From the NCBI GenBank assembly GCA_021775095.1, contig JAJFII010000031.1, forward strand, positions 62,001 to 126,000: a stretch of DNA of 64,000 nt, given 5' to 3'. Source of the DNA: Rhodospirillales bacterium (GTDB lineage Bacteria; Pseudomonadota; Alphaproteobacteria; Rhodospirillales; Casp-alpha2). Both the position numbers and the translations under genes were made by a program. The notes beneath the pieces are model-generated. The model was given only the letters and a program-made list of their open reading frames with translations. It was not told the DNA's origin and did not search any database. Below are positions 52,870-62,433 of the stretch, piece by piece (the stretch's first letter is position 1; every line of letters starts with the position of its first letter).

Positions 52870-55800
52870 GATTTAATCTCCTGTTTTTCCTGGTGTTCGC
52901 TAACCAGCTCCTTTTTCGATAACTTGCCGATCATGGTTTTTGGCAGCTCGGCGCGGATCTCAATTTCTGTCGGGCGTTCGATGGCATTTAGCTGTTGCGC
53001 AGAAAATGTCAGCAGCTCCTGTTCCGTGACAGAGGAACCTTTGCGTCGCTTTACGAAGGCTTTGGGGGTCTCACCACGGTAGTCATCGGCGATGCCGATA
53101 ACGGTAACCTCCTCAACATCTGGATGTTTATAAAAGGCTTCTTCGATAATCCGCGGATAAACCTTAAACCCCGAGCAAAAAATCACGTCTTTTAGGCGGT
53201 CCGTCAGAAAAAGGTACCCCTGCGGATCAACATAACCGACATCACCACTTAATAACCAACCGCCCTGCAGCGTTGCGGCGGTGTCTTGCGGCCGGTTCCA
53301 GTATCCGGCCATGACCTGGGGACCGCGGATCGCCAATTGGCCGCGTTCACCGGTGGCGACGGTTTTTTTGCGATCGTCGAGGTCGCGAATTTCAACTTCC
53401 GTCCAAGGTAAGGGCAGACCGATGGAGTTGGCCTTGTTCTCCGCATCAGGCGGGTTGCAGGAAATTACCGGCGAAGCTTCGGTCATTCCATAGCCTTCCA
53501 CAACCACACAACCCGTCAGCGATTCGAACGTCGATTTTACGGTGGCCGGCAAAGAAGCGCCGCCGGATATACAAAAGCGGATCGACGACAGGTCGTAACG
53601 GGCCAGATCCTCAAACTCATTGATGGCACCGAAAATAGTTGGTACCGCTGGAAACAGAGTTGGTTTTTTCGCATCTATGGTTTTCAGAACCGTGACCAGG
53701 TCAAACCGCGGCAGCAAAATCAATTCCGAGCCGGTTGCAATGCCAAGGTTCATTGCGGCCGTCATGGCGAAGACATGAAAAAACGGGATGACACATAAAA
53801 AACGTTCGCCTTCCGGGTTAACGTCACCCATCCATATTTGAACCTGCTGGATGTTAGCGGTGATGTTTGCATGGGTTAACATGGCACCTTTCGGGCTGCC
53901 AGTGGTGCCGCCGGTATACTGTAACAGGGCAATATCCGTCGCCGGATCAATGGCGACCGGATCAGGTTTGCCGTCCTGGGCGATCAGCTTGTCAAAAGTG
54001 ATAACCCGGATATCGTGACTGGTTTCGGATATCTGACTTCTTTTCAAGACATTGAATAACAGTTCTTTGATGGCTGGCAGGGCGTCACTTAAGGAGCATA
54101 CGACGATCGAGCGCAGCGGGCTGTGGTGCAATGCAGCTTCGATTTTCGGATATATGGTTTTGAGACCTATCGTCACCATTACCTGGGTTCCGCTGTCGAC
54201 AATCTGTGTGCGGATCTCTTCTTCCGTATACAACGGATTGAAGTTAACCACCGTCGCGCCTATTTTGACGGCGGCATAATAGCTGATGACATAGTACGGG
54301 CAATTCGGCAGGCACAAACCAATCCGGTCACCTTTGTTGATACCTAGGTTCTGGAACCCCCGGGCTGCCTGATTGATTTTTTTACCGATTTCCTCATAAC
54401 TGTTGGATTGGCCCATAAAATCCACACAGGGCCTTTCCGGCCAACGGGCGACCGCATCTTCAAACACCAGATGAACCGACCGGCTGGTTGCCGCTGGTGG
54501 TGGATGATGGCGGGTAAAAGGGGTGGTAGGGATATCGCTCCGGGCAATAAAATCCGTCAACAATTTACAGGTTTCACCGATGTTTTCATTAAGGATACCA
54601 TGCCGGTCTGCTGCGATCCAATGAAGGGATTTGTCCTGAACTGTCAGTTTGGAAAAAATCTGGCGGGCACTGTTGGGGTCGACAACAGGATCGTTATCCG
54701 CCTGGATGATCAGCGTCGGCAAATTGATTTTGCCCAGACAGGCCGGCAATTCCGACGACAGGGCGCGTAATTGGTAGAGGCCATGGAACGGCATGTGGCG
54801 GTAGTTGATGTCCGGATGTTCGGACTCGTTCTCCCGGAACGGAATGATCCCGTCGTAGGCCGGGAGCCATTCGGACAGTTTGTTGAGGCCATGCACCAGC
54901 GGCACGAACACCAAGTTTCGGTTTCGGTAATCCTGTGGGGCGCATATGGCCGCCACAGCAATCAATTTCTCCGGCCTTTGTGCGGCCAGCATTAACGACA
55001 GAATCCCACCGGCCGAAAAACCGACAACGATAATTTTTTCGGCAAAGGCGGAAATAATCCGATAGCCCTTTTCAACGGAAATTAACCAGTCCTGCCACGT
55101 TCTGTCTTTCAGATCCCAGGGCGACGTGCCGTGTCCGGCCAATCGGACCCCCAGCACAGCGTATCCCTGGTCCGATAGGGACTTTCCATAATCGGCGAGT
55201 TCTGCCGGCGACGCCAGAAAACCGTGAACCAGTAAAACTCCTTTGCCGATGGGATTTTTTTTGGGGATCAACAGAAAGGGCGCGCCACTTTCCGTCGCCG
55301 TTTCCTGATCGTTAATCTCCTGATATCGTGGTTTTGTGAAATGATTTCTGTTCCAGGTGTGGGCCCGTAACTCGTCGTCGAATAAATTGACGGCGATCTC
55401 CATATCGCTGACCCTGTTGGACGCCTCCAGGGCGTCGTCTACCGCTTGGCGGACCCCATCAATGGGGGTAACTTCATTGGCATAAACCAAAACCGGGTTT
55501 TCCAGGCGAACATCGTCAATCTCATTGACGTCACTGAGTTTGGTTGTAAACCTGTAGTGTTTTGGTGTCAGGCCGATCAGTCCGGCATTTTTGCAAATGC
55601 CGAAAAACCGCTTCAAATCCTGGGTTCCGCCGTCGAGAAGACCCTGATAACGATCCGGCCAGAACAGGCTGCGGTGGAGATGAATATTCGGATTTTCCTG
55701 TAGTTTTTTAAGGGCAATGTAAAGTGCCCGATGGAATCTTTGCTTGGCGATTTCCATATGTCCACCCGCCACAAGCCGGGTCACCATGTACGAAGCAAGG

Positions 55801-56807
55801 TGGCTCAGATTAACGGTAACAGCGCCATACATACTCGCCATTGCCGTGTCACGGATACGATAGGTTTCCTTTAAAATGCATCTGGCCAGAATTTTTTCTG
55901 ACCAGCCGATGACGTTGTCCTCGCGCAGCCCGAACAGATCGTCAAGGGAGGTTACGGTTTCAAAATAGGTATCCAGCAGTTTTAGCTCCCACCAGTTCCA
56001 CTTCTTTTGCGAGACAACCGGATCATTGAAGCGGATATCCATATCGGTGTCGCGCAGTAACAAATTGCCCTCAATGACCAGTTCTTCCATGAATTGATCG
56101 GGCAGTCCCCTGGCCAGCAACTCAACCCCGCGGCTGAGAATGTTTTCTTCAATGCGCAGGGGATAAAAGGTGATGTTGGCCGGGACAATAAAGGTCGGTT
56201 CATTTGCTTTTTTGCGTAAGGTTTCTGAATTGTCGAGCCCCAGGGAGGTGACCCAGCGTTCGATCCGCTCCCGGTCACCACGCGCAAACAGGTCGCGGAC
56301 CCTTCGTTTGAATATATCCAGAGTCAAGGCCAGGACGGCACCACCCAGGTGGTGCTTGCGCCGCTCCCTGGCGGTCCGCGAAAAGATACTGAAGCCGCCG
56401 GTTTCGTTGATCACTTTACGGTCTTTGACCATTCCCCCTTCGGGAAAAATGATCACTTTGCGGCCCCGTAATATTTCGGCCGCCAGAAAGGCCAATAACC
56501 CCGGTTGTTGGTTCGACATGGCTCCCACACTGCGTAAAAACTTATCGAAACCATCGCTGGTTTCAAACAGCGAAGCATCGGCAATAGTCCGACAATAGGC
56601 ACCCGTGTGTCTATGGATAAGGAAAGGCGGTATCACAGTTTCAAACCGGGCGAAGTGATTGAACAGAAAGATCTGCCCCCGTTCCATCAGGCCGTCATTG
56701 TGATGGGCTTTAATATTGAGGCCGAGGCGTTTGCGAACAATTTCAAATGATCGGACGATTCGATCATAACTGGCTTCGTTGATCGCGAATTTATCGTTGT
56801 CGGTCAT
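52866..56807 (-). CDS. three-domain fusion: acyltransferase, alpha/beta hydrolase, acyl-CoA synthetase
   Basis: 1313 residues in one frame. Residues 1 to about 430 resemble glycerol-3-phosphate/lysophosphatidate acyltransferases: NH at 50-51 with E56 in place of the usual Asp (HxxxxE), FPEGG at 121-125, FYPLRIE. About 515-760 is an alpha/beta hydrolase: LLVHGF (525-530), GFSAG with nucleophile S598, D706 and H736 as likely triad. About 775-1313 is an AMP-forming ligase: YTGGTTGSPKG (964-974), YGMTE (1106-1110), SGD (1187-1189), catalytic K1295. GAGGTG stands 8 bases before the ATG. First gene of the beta-oxidation operon, so it likely releases, activates or re-esterifies fatty acids. E. coli Aas is a two-domain acyltransferase/ligase precedent; the inserted hydrolase is the unusual part. 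Confidence 0.9.
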   Translation of the reverse strand: MTDNDKFAINEASYDRIVRSFEIVRKRLGLNIKAHHNDGLMERGQIFLFNHFARFETVIPPFLIHRHTGAYCRTIADASLFETSDGFDKFLRSVGAMSNQQPGLLAFLAAEILRGRKVIIFPEGGMVKDRKVINETGGFSIFSRTARERRKHHLGGAVLALTLDIFKRRVRDLFARGDRERIERWVTSLGLDNSETLRKKANEPTFIVPANITFYPLRIEENILSRGVELLARGLPDQFMEELVIEGNLLLRDTDMDIRFNDPVVSQKKWNWWELKLLDTYFETVTSLDDLFGLREDNVIGWSEKILARCILKETYRIRDTAMASMYGAVTVNLSHLASYMVTRLVAGGHMEIAKQRFHRALYIALKKLQENPNIHLHRSLFWPDRYQGLLDGGTQDLKRFFGICKNAGLIGLTPKHYRFTTKLSDVNEIDDVRLENPVLVYANEVTPIDGVRQAVDDALEASNRVSDMEIAVNLFDDELRAHTWNRNHFTKPRYQEINDQETATESGAPFLLIPKKNPIGKGVLLVHGFLASPAELADYGKSLSDQGYAVLGVRLAGHGTSPWDLKDRTWQDWLISVEKGYRIISAFAEKIIVVGFSAGGILSLMLAAQRPEKLIAVAAICAPQDYRNRNLVFVPLVHGLNKLSEWLPAYDGIIPFRENESEHPDINYRHMPFHGLYQLRALSSELPACLGKINLPTLIIQADNDPVVDPNSARQIFSKLTVQDKSLHWIAADRHGILNENIGETCKLLTDFIARSDIPTTPFTRHHPPPAATSRSVHLVFEDAVARWPERPCVDFMGQSNSYEEIGKKINQAARGFQNLGINKGDRIGLCLPNCPYYVISYYAAVKIGATVVNFNPLYTEEEIRTQIVDSGTQVMVTIGLKTIYPKIEAALHHSPLRSIVVCSLSDALPAIKELLFNVLKRSQISETSHDIRVITFDKLIAQDGKPDPVAIDPATDIALLQYTGGTTGSPKGAMLTHANITANIQQVQIWMGDVNPEGERFLCVIPFFHVFAMTAAMNLGIATGSELILLPRFDLVTVLKTIDAKKPTLFPAVPTIFGAINEFEDLARYDLSSIRFCISGGASLPATVKSTFESLTGCVVVEGYGMTEASPVISCNPPDAENKANSIGLPLPWTEVEIRDLDDRKKTVATGERGQLAIRGPQVMAGYWNRPQDTAATLQGGWLLSGDVGYVDPQGYLFLTDRLKDVIFCSGFKVYPRIIEEAFYKHPDVEEVTVIGIADDYRGETPKAFVKRRKGSSVTEQELLTFSAQQLNAIERPTEIEIRAELPKTMIGKLSKKELVSEHQEKQEIKS

Positions 56808-57250
56808 GGTCTTTGCACCTCAAACGGAGCCTCCTGAAATCCATTCTGAACCAATTCATGAGATTACCAGCTCACAAATCACTTCCCCGCCATCAAAGCT
56901 TTGTGAGTAGGTTTTAATTCGTTCAAATCCATGCCCGCGGGTAATCCTCAGGTTCGGGGCCGGCGTGATCATATGCCTTCGCGTTGGCGACGGTGTTGAC
57001 CTGTCAACAGCGTCGACGCTGCCATTTGTCATACCTATAGAAGCTTATTATGAAAGAACGTCCAATTTCAATTGAATAGGAAGTTTTCATCCATCGATTA
57101 TGTCGTTGTCGGGCCGGAACAGGCTGTTACCACCCGATATAGGTCGGATTAGGATCTGGTTCAGCAATCTCGGCGCTACCGTTTCATGGAAGGGCCTGTA
57201 GGTCGCGTGGGAGCGCCATCAGTAGCCGATAACCGGCGCGGGCGGGATCG
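56808..57250. other. 443-base intergenic region upstream of the fatty-acid operon
   Basis: No ORF with family similarity. It must hold the promoter of the operon starting at 56807 and the 3' end of the unit read from 61/62 kb. I found only the short inverted CCGA/TCGG around 57139-57152 and no convincing promoter, FadR-like operator or terminator. Confidence 0.5.
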
Positions 57251-58327
57251 CTACAAGTGCACGACTTGACCGCTCCGAATGGATTGGTCGGCGGCCAGAA
57301 CAATGCGCAGGCTGGCCACGGCGTCATCCATATGGTCTCGCAAATCCACATCCTGACGAATGGCGTTTAAGAAAAACAGTTGTTCGCGCTGGCACAAATC
57401 ATCGTGACCGGGTTCGTCCTCGGTTCGGATAATCAGATCCTCATGGATAAACTGCGAACCACTGTCCAGGTCGGACCGGTGAAAACGCAGGGCATTGGTT
57501 TTGGTATGGGCGTCGACGTCATCAGATTTGTGACCTTGGCCAGCTTGTTCAGCTGCGACAATACTGACACAACCTTTTGGCCCGACAATGTCTTTCACAA
57601 AAAATGCCGTTTCGCTCATCATCGGCCCCCATCCGGCTTCGTACCAGCCAATCGACCGATCTTCGAATGTGACCTGCAGATGGCCGTAATTGTACATGCC
57701 TTTCGGAATTTCATCGGTTAACCGGGCACCAATCGCATGGACGGCGACGGGTTTGGAGCGGGTCATCAAACACATCATATCGACATAATGAACACCACAA
57801 TCGACAAGTGGCGACAGGCTGTCCATCAGATGTTTGTGAACGCCCCAGGTTTCACCGCTGCTCTGTTGGTTTAGGTTCATGCGCATGACCAGGGGTTTGC
57901 CCAATTCCTGGGTCATTTCAACCAGTTTGATCCACGATGGGTGGTGCCGGAGAATATAACCGACAACCAGCTTTTTGTTGGCCGCCGTGGCGGCATCTAC
58001 CACCTCCTGGGACTCCTCGACGGTTTCGGCCAAAGGTTTTTCCAGAAAAACATGGGCCCCGGCGGCGAACGCTTTTTTGGCAAACGCGGCGTGGGTATTC
58101 GGCCAAGTATTGATTGAGACGGCATCGGGTTTCGTCACTTCGAGGGCAACGTCAAAGTCCTGATACCGTGGGTATCCTGCCAGTTCACCGACAAGCTCTG
58201 TCTGATCCGTTAACTGGCGGCTGCACAGGCCGACGATCTCGAAGCCGTCCAATGTGTGATAGGCTTTGGCATGGGATATACCCATATTGCCCAATCCGAC
58301 GATAACAACCCGTATTTTATCCGACAC
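57251..58327 (-). CDS. Gfo/Idh/MocA family oxidoreductase C
   Basis: 358 residues from a GTG at 58327 with AAGGAGG 5 bases upstream. Rossmann motif VIVGLGNMGISHAKAY at about 8-23, EKP loop in VFLEKPLAE, DCGVHYVDMM in the C-terminal domain. It is the last gene of the amino-sugar run on the minus strand (17 bases after nagA), so it may act on an amino sugar or its breakdown product. Substrate unknown. Confidence 0.85.
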   Translation of the reverse strand: MSDKIRVVIVGLGNMGISHAKAYHTLDGFEIVGLCSRQLTDQTELVGELAGYPRYQDFDVALEVTKPDAVSINTWPNTHAAFAKKAFAAGAHVFLEKPLAETVEESQEVVDAATAANKKLVVGYILRHHPSWIKLVEMTQELGKPLVMRMNLNQQSSGETWGVHKHLMDSLSPLVDCGVHYVDMMCLMTRSKPVAVHAIGARLTDEIPKGMYNYGHLQVTFEDRSIGWYEAGWGPMMSETAFFVKDIVGPKGCVSIVAAEQAGQGHKSDDVDAHTKTNALRFHRSDLDSGSQFIHEDLIIRTEDEPGHDDLCQREQLFFLNAIRQDVDLRDHMDDAVASLRIVLAADQSIRSGQVVHL

Positions 58328-58344
58328 CTAACCCTCCTTTTGTA

Positions 58345-59484
58345 TTAATGGGATTTCATCTGACCCTTGATCCAGGTTTTTTGCACCCGCAGGTCCTTGT
58401 CCAGGGCCACCAGGTCCGCCTGATAACCGGCTTTGATCGAGCCCAGGCGACCGGCCAGACCCAAATACTCAGCCGGATACCGTGATGCCATGCGCAACGC
58501 TTCGTCGAGCGGTTGGTCGAGCATCCGCACGGTATTGCGAACCGCCGAGGCCATATCCAAATCAGAGCCGGCGAGGGTCCCGTCGGCGGTCGCACAAACC
58601 CCGTCGCGCGCCTCAATAACTTCGCCGCGCAAGGTGAAGGATTTGACAGCCGCGCCAACGCTCGGCATGGCGTCGGAAACCAAAATCATTTTGCCTTTTT
58701 GTTTGGCGGCAATGGCGATTTTCAGGGTCGCCGGGTGAACATGGTGGCCATCGACGATGATCCCGCACCAGGCGTGGCGATCTTCGAGGGCCGCGCCGAC
58801 CACGCCAGGTGCCCGACTTTCCAAGGGCGACATGGCGTTAAACAAATGGGTAAAACACGACAGGCCCTGATGCAGGGATTTTTGGATATCGGTGTAGGTC
58901 GCTGCCGTGTGACCGGCCGATACCCGTATGCCGGCATCGGACAGTTCTTTGATCAGATTGTCAGGGCAGGTCTCCGGTGCCACGGTGGCAATCACTACTC
59001 CCAGTCCGGGCGATTTGTACAGGGTTTTCGCCTGATCTTCAAAGGGACGAATTTTGCCCGGGTCATGCACACCCTTGCGGGCGACGTTCAGGTAGGGTCC
59101 TTCGAAATGCACGCCGATGATGCCCGCGACGTTTTCCTGCCGCGCCCTTTTGATCGCTTCCGCAGCGCGCTCCATGGTCACAAAATCGTCACTTATTAAG
59201 GTGGGCAACAGGGCAGTGGTCCCAAACGCCCGGTGGCTTTCTGATATGGTTTTTAGGGTTGCCACGACCGGCTGGTCGTTGAAAAGAACACCACCGCCGC
59301 CATTGACCTGAATATCAATAAACCCAGGAGCAATCAGATTATCGCCCAGATCGGTAACCACCGCTCCGCTCGGCAAGGAACTGACGGGTATGACCGACGT
59401 GATCCGGTGGTTTTCGAGGACAACGGCGTGGCCATCCAGAAACCGGTCGCCATCAAAAAGGTTAGCTGATGTTAAGGCCTGCAT
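58345..59484 (-). CDS. nagA: N-acetylglucosamine-6-phosphate deacetylase
   Basis: 379 residues. APGFIDIQVNGGGG, VHFEGPYLN (metal-binding Glu), SAGHTAAT, FTHLFNAMSPL and LVSDAMPSVG are NagA landmarks. It removes acetate from GlcNAc-6-phosphate. Its start overlaps the stop of the SIS-domain gene by one base (TAATG), so they are coupled. Confidence 0.94.
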   Translation of the reverse strand: MQALTSANLFDGDRFLDGHAVVLENHRITSVIPVSSLPSGAVVTDLGDNLIAPGFIDIQVNGGGGVLFNDQPVVATLKTISESHRAFGTTALLPTLISDDFVTMERAAEAIKRARQENVAGIIGVHFEGPYLNVARKGVHDPGKIRPFEDQAKTLYKSPGLGVVIATVAPETCPDNLIKELSDAGIRVSAGHTAATYTDIQKSLHQGLSCFTHLFNAMSPLESRAPGVVGAALEDRHAWCGIIVDGHHVHPATLKIAIAAKQKGKMILVSDAMPSVGAAVKSFTLRGEVIEARDGVCATADGTLAGSDLDMASAVRNTVRMLDQPLDEALRMASRYPAEYLGLAGRLGSIKAGYQADLVALDKDLRVQKTWIKGQMKSH

Positions 59485-60515
59485 TATCGTGTCTCCGTTA
59501 CTTTAAGCAGGTGCTCGGGGGCATCCGGGTTCATGCCCCGTGCCAGAGACAGGGAATTGGCGAAGGGATAAAAAGACTGGATCATGGTGATGGGTGCGCA
59601 AATCGGATTGACATCTGCGATGACCGGAAGATAACGCTCATCGGTGATCCCGGTTCCGGCAATAAAGGCGTTGCCACCTTTGTTTTTGATGGCGTCAATC
59701 AAGACGTCCGTGCTCGCCCGGGTTTGGTCATCCTGGGCGAACACGAGGACGGGAAATCCGTCGCGCAGCAGTTCGAGCGGCCCATGCAGAATTTCCGCCG
59801 TGCTAAAGGGTTCGGCATGTAATTTGGATGTTTCCTTGAACTTCAATGCGGCTTCCTGGGCAACACAATATCCGTAACCGCGACCCGCGACAAACAGATC
59901 ATCGGCTTTGGTAAAAGTTGGTAATGCGTGCTGCCAATCCACCTTCGCCGCTTGTTCCAATTGTCCAGGGAGGCGGTGCAGGGCCTCTGTAAGCCCGTCA
60001 TCATCAGACCACAGTGCGGTGATCTGCAACAGGCTGGCCAACGCGGTAATAAACGATTTGGTCGCAGCGACACTAACTTCCGGCCCGGCGTGCAGCGGCA
60101 GGCAAAGATCGGCGAGATCGGCGAGGGGCGAATCCGTGACGTTACATAAGGCAACCACGTAGGCCCCTGCGGATTTTGCCTGTTCGGCGCTAACCACCAG
60201 ATCGGGGCTTTTTCCCGATTGTGAAATTGCAACAAAAAGCGCACCGGTCATGTTCAGGGAGGCCTTGTACACGGAACTGATGGACGGTGCGAAGGATGCT
60301 GTAGCCACCCCGCAACGGGTCTCAAACAGGTATTTGGCATAGGTCGCGGCATGATCGGAACTGCCGCGGGCGCAAGTGACGACGAACGGCGGAGGCGATT
60401 TCCGCAGGCGCTGGGCCAGTTCCCGGCAGGCGTCGGCATTTTTTGTTATCAATTGGGCGACGGCGGCTGGCGCTTCGCGGGCTTCTTTTTCCATAGCTGT
60501 CATTTTGCGGCTCAT
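59484..60515 (-). CDS. SIS-domain glucosamine-6-phosphate deaminase/isomerase (NagB-II or AgaS type)
   Basis: 343 residues with two SIS domains: TCARGSSDHAATYAKYLFE and SQSGKSPDLVV in the first, GRGYGYCVAQEAALKFKETSKLHAEPFSTAEILHGP in the second. It resembles the isomerase half of GlmS without a glutaminase domain. In this context, next to nagA, a kinase and a GntR regulator, it most likely deaminates and isomerises glucosamine-6-phosphate to fructose-6-phosphate, replacing the unrelated NagB. A galactosamine (AgaS) role is possible. Confidence 0.88.
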   Translation of the reverse strand: MSRKMTAMEKEAREAPAAVAQLITKNADACRELAQRLRKSPPPFVVTCARGSSDHAATYAKYLFETRCGVATASFAPSISSVYKASLNMTGALFVAISQSGKSPDLVVSAEQAKSAGAYVVALCNVTDSPLADLADLCLPLHAGPEVSVAATKSFITALASLLQITALWSDDDGLTEALHRLPGQLEQAAKVDWQHALPTFTKADDLFVAGRGYGYCVAQEAALKFKETSKLHAEPFSTAEILHGPLELLRDGFPVLVFAQDDQTRASTDVLIDAIKNKGGNAFIAGTGITDERYLPVIADVNPICAPITMIQSFYPFANSLSLARGMNPDAPEHLLKVTETR

Positions 60516-60533
60516 AAAAAAACGTTTCCTGGG

Positions 60534-61283
60534 TTATAATTGCAATTCGGCAACAAAGTCGTAACTGTCGCCGCGGTAGTGGGAACAGACAAACTCTATG
60601 GCGCTTCCATTGCCTAAAAAAGATCTTCGCTCAATATACAAACAAGCGCTTCCCGGCTGGACAGATAGAAGTCGCGCCTGTTCAATTCCAAACAATTCGG
60701 CGCGCAGGGTTTGCAGGGCGCGGACGGGTCGTAGGCCCCGTTGGTCGAGGGCCGCGTACAACGACCCGTCAACCAGTTCCGGCTTTGGTAAATATCTGAC
60801 CGGTAACACGGCATATTCAAGGCACATGGGCCGTTCGTCTGCCGTCCGCAGTCGATAAAGGCGCGATACCTGGGCACCGGGTTTCAATTCCAGGGCAAGG
60901 GATTCCCGGGGCGTTGCCGTGCCGACGGCCCGGTCCAGCCATTCAACACCGGGAACCATGCCTCGGCTACTCATATCCTCCGTATAACCGGTGAGTTCAG
61001 ACAAGGGTTGTTCGACGCGCGATGAAACGAAAGTGCCAGCCCCCTGACGCTGGTTCAACAATCCTTCTTCGACCAATCCCCGGACAGCGCGGCGCACGGT
61101 AATACGCGAAACCCCCAAGGAGGTCGCCAATTCCCGTTCACTGGGCAAGGCATCGTCGATGTCCAAGGTGCCCTCATCCATGGCCCGGCGAATGCCCTTA
61201 ATCAGGCGTTGATAGAGGGGCGCGGCGTTACCACTACCCAATTCGGCGCGTAATCCATCAACAAGGGTCTGAGTTTCAGACAT
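60534..61283 (-). CDS. GntR family regulator (HutC/NagR type)
   Basis: 249 residues from the ATG at 61283; an ATG at 61301 is upstream but has no ribosome site. Winged helix at about 25-90 (LPSERELATSLGVSRITVRRAVRGLVEEGLLNQRQGAGTFV split around the recognition helix) and a UTRA effector domain (about 95-245). NagR/DasR-type proteins bind amino-sugar phosphates and recognise TGGTAT-like half-sites, as found at 62396-62412. Overlaps the kinase gene by 8 bases. Confidence 0.88.
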   Translation of the reverse strand: MSETQTLVDGLRAELGSGNAAPLYQRLIKGIRRAMDEGTLDIDDALPSERELATSLGVSRITVRRAVRGLVEEGLLNQRQGAGTFVSSRVEQPLSELTGYTEDMSSRGMVPGVEWLDRAVGTATPRESLALELKPGAQVSRLYRLRTADERPMCLEYAVLPVRYLPKPELVDGSLYAALDQRGLRPVRALQTLRAELFGIEQARLLSVQPGSACLYIERRSFLGNGSAIEFVCSHYRGDSYDFVAELQL

Positions 61284-62178
61284 GACTGGCGGTCTCCTCA
61301 TAGGCCAAACGGGCCAACATTAATGCACCGTCCAGGGGATCGCCCTGGGCGCGGGTGAGTTGTGCGGTCACCCGATCTGACAACCAAGGCAACAGAGGTT
61401 CGGCCAGACCACCGATCAAAACGACGCGGCCGGGCCCGTCACCCATAAGCGCCAAAAGTGTTCGTTCCACGTCTGACGCCGCCGCCCGAATTAAGGTTGC
61501 CGCCGCCGCGTCACCCTGGGCTGCAAGCTTAAAGACGTCAGGCGCAAAACGGCCATAGGATTTCGGCGTTGCCGTTTCGGACCAGATAACCATGGCTTCC
61601 GGATTGTCGCCAAAATGGGCCATAAGTGCGCTTCCCAACCGGGAACGCGCCGACACGCCGTCGTGTTCTGCAAGCGCCAGACGCAAAGCAGCCCGTCCCA
61701 AATGGGCACCGCCGCCTTGGTCTGACAGGGCAAAACCCCAGCCGCCGACGGATTTGGACCTGCCGTTTTCAAGTTTCAATCCACAGACACCGGTGCCGAT
61801 AATAAGAATGGCACCATCCTTACCTTGGTGAGCACCCAGACAGGCAATATGTGCGTCTGTTTCAGCACGAAAGCTGGCAAACGGGACCTCATAGGCGTTA
61901 ACCGCCTTGTGGTCACGTTGCAACGACAGTCCAGCGAGCCCGAGCCCCGCATGGATACGGTTTAAACAGGCCTTGGTAAATCCGGCCTGAGCGATGGCTA
62001 TTTCCGTGGCATTCATAATCTCCGCGAAGGTTTTATCGAGCCCCAGTGTGGTATTTGCACTTCCGGCTTGGCCGGCTCCCAGTTGCTGCCCCGATTGATT
62101 GCACAAGCGCGCCCGGCAGTTGGTGCCGCCGCCGTCAATGGCCAAAAACAAAGGAGCGAAATCGGAGTGTTGGTTCAC
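61276..62178 (-). CDS. BadF/BadG/BcrA/BcrD-type ATPase, probable N-acetylglucosamine kinase
   Basis: 300 residues from a GTG at 62178 (AAGGG 10 bases upstream). The phosphate motif AIDGGGTNCRARL, GTGVCGL, and DQGGGAHLGRAAL are those of the hexokinase-fold BadF family, several of which phosphorylate GlcNAc or glucosamine. First gene of the minus-strand set kinase, regulator, deaminase, deacetylase, oxidoreductase. Together they would turn imported GlcNAc into fructose-6-phosphate. Confidence 0.85.
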   Translation of the reverse strand: MNQHSDFAPLFLAIDGGGTNCRARLCNQSGQQLGAGQAGSANTTLGLDKTFAEIMNATEIAIAQAGFTKACLNRIHAGLGLAGLSLQRDHKAVNAYEVPFASFRAETDAHIACLGAHQGKDGAILIIGTGVCGLKLENGRSKSVGGWGFALSDQGGGAHLGRAALRLALAEHDGVSARSRLGSALMAHFGDNPEAMVIWSETATPKSYGRFAPDVFKLAAQGDAAAATLIRAAASDVERTLLALMGDGPGRVVLIGGLAEPLLPWLSDRVTAQLTRAQGDPLDGALMLARLAYEETASHV

Positions 62179-62242
62179 GAGACGGTAACCCTTTTAATTT
62201 TAATCGTCGGCAAAACTGTAATTGTTATTGGATTAAAATTCA

Positions 62243-62412
62243 ATACCAATTTACTACCATTTTACGAGTAACTGAATATCATTTTAAAATAGAATTTTTT
62301 TTATACTAAATAATGGCAGAAAATAGCCAATATTATGGGAAAATATAAAAAATCGTCCCGTTAGTAAAAAAAGACTCCTTTTTTTAATTGGCCTGTGGTA
62401 TTCAATTGGTAT
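62243..62412. promoter_or_regulatory. divergent control region with NagR-like half-sites
   Basis: The AT-rich gap of 255 bases between the kinase and murQ has ATACCAAT at 62243-62250 and, facing the other way, TGGTAT at 62396-62401 and ATTGGTAT at 62405-62412; the last two are 11 bases apart, one helical turn. TGGTAT half-sites resemble known dre/NagR operators. A compact palindrome is absent, so the assignment is tentative. Confidence 0.4.
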
Positions 62413-62433
62413 CTAATCAAAGGAACCAAGATA

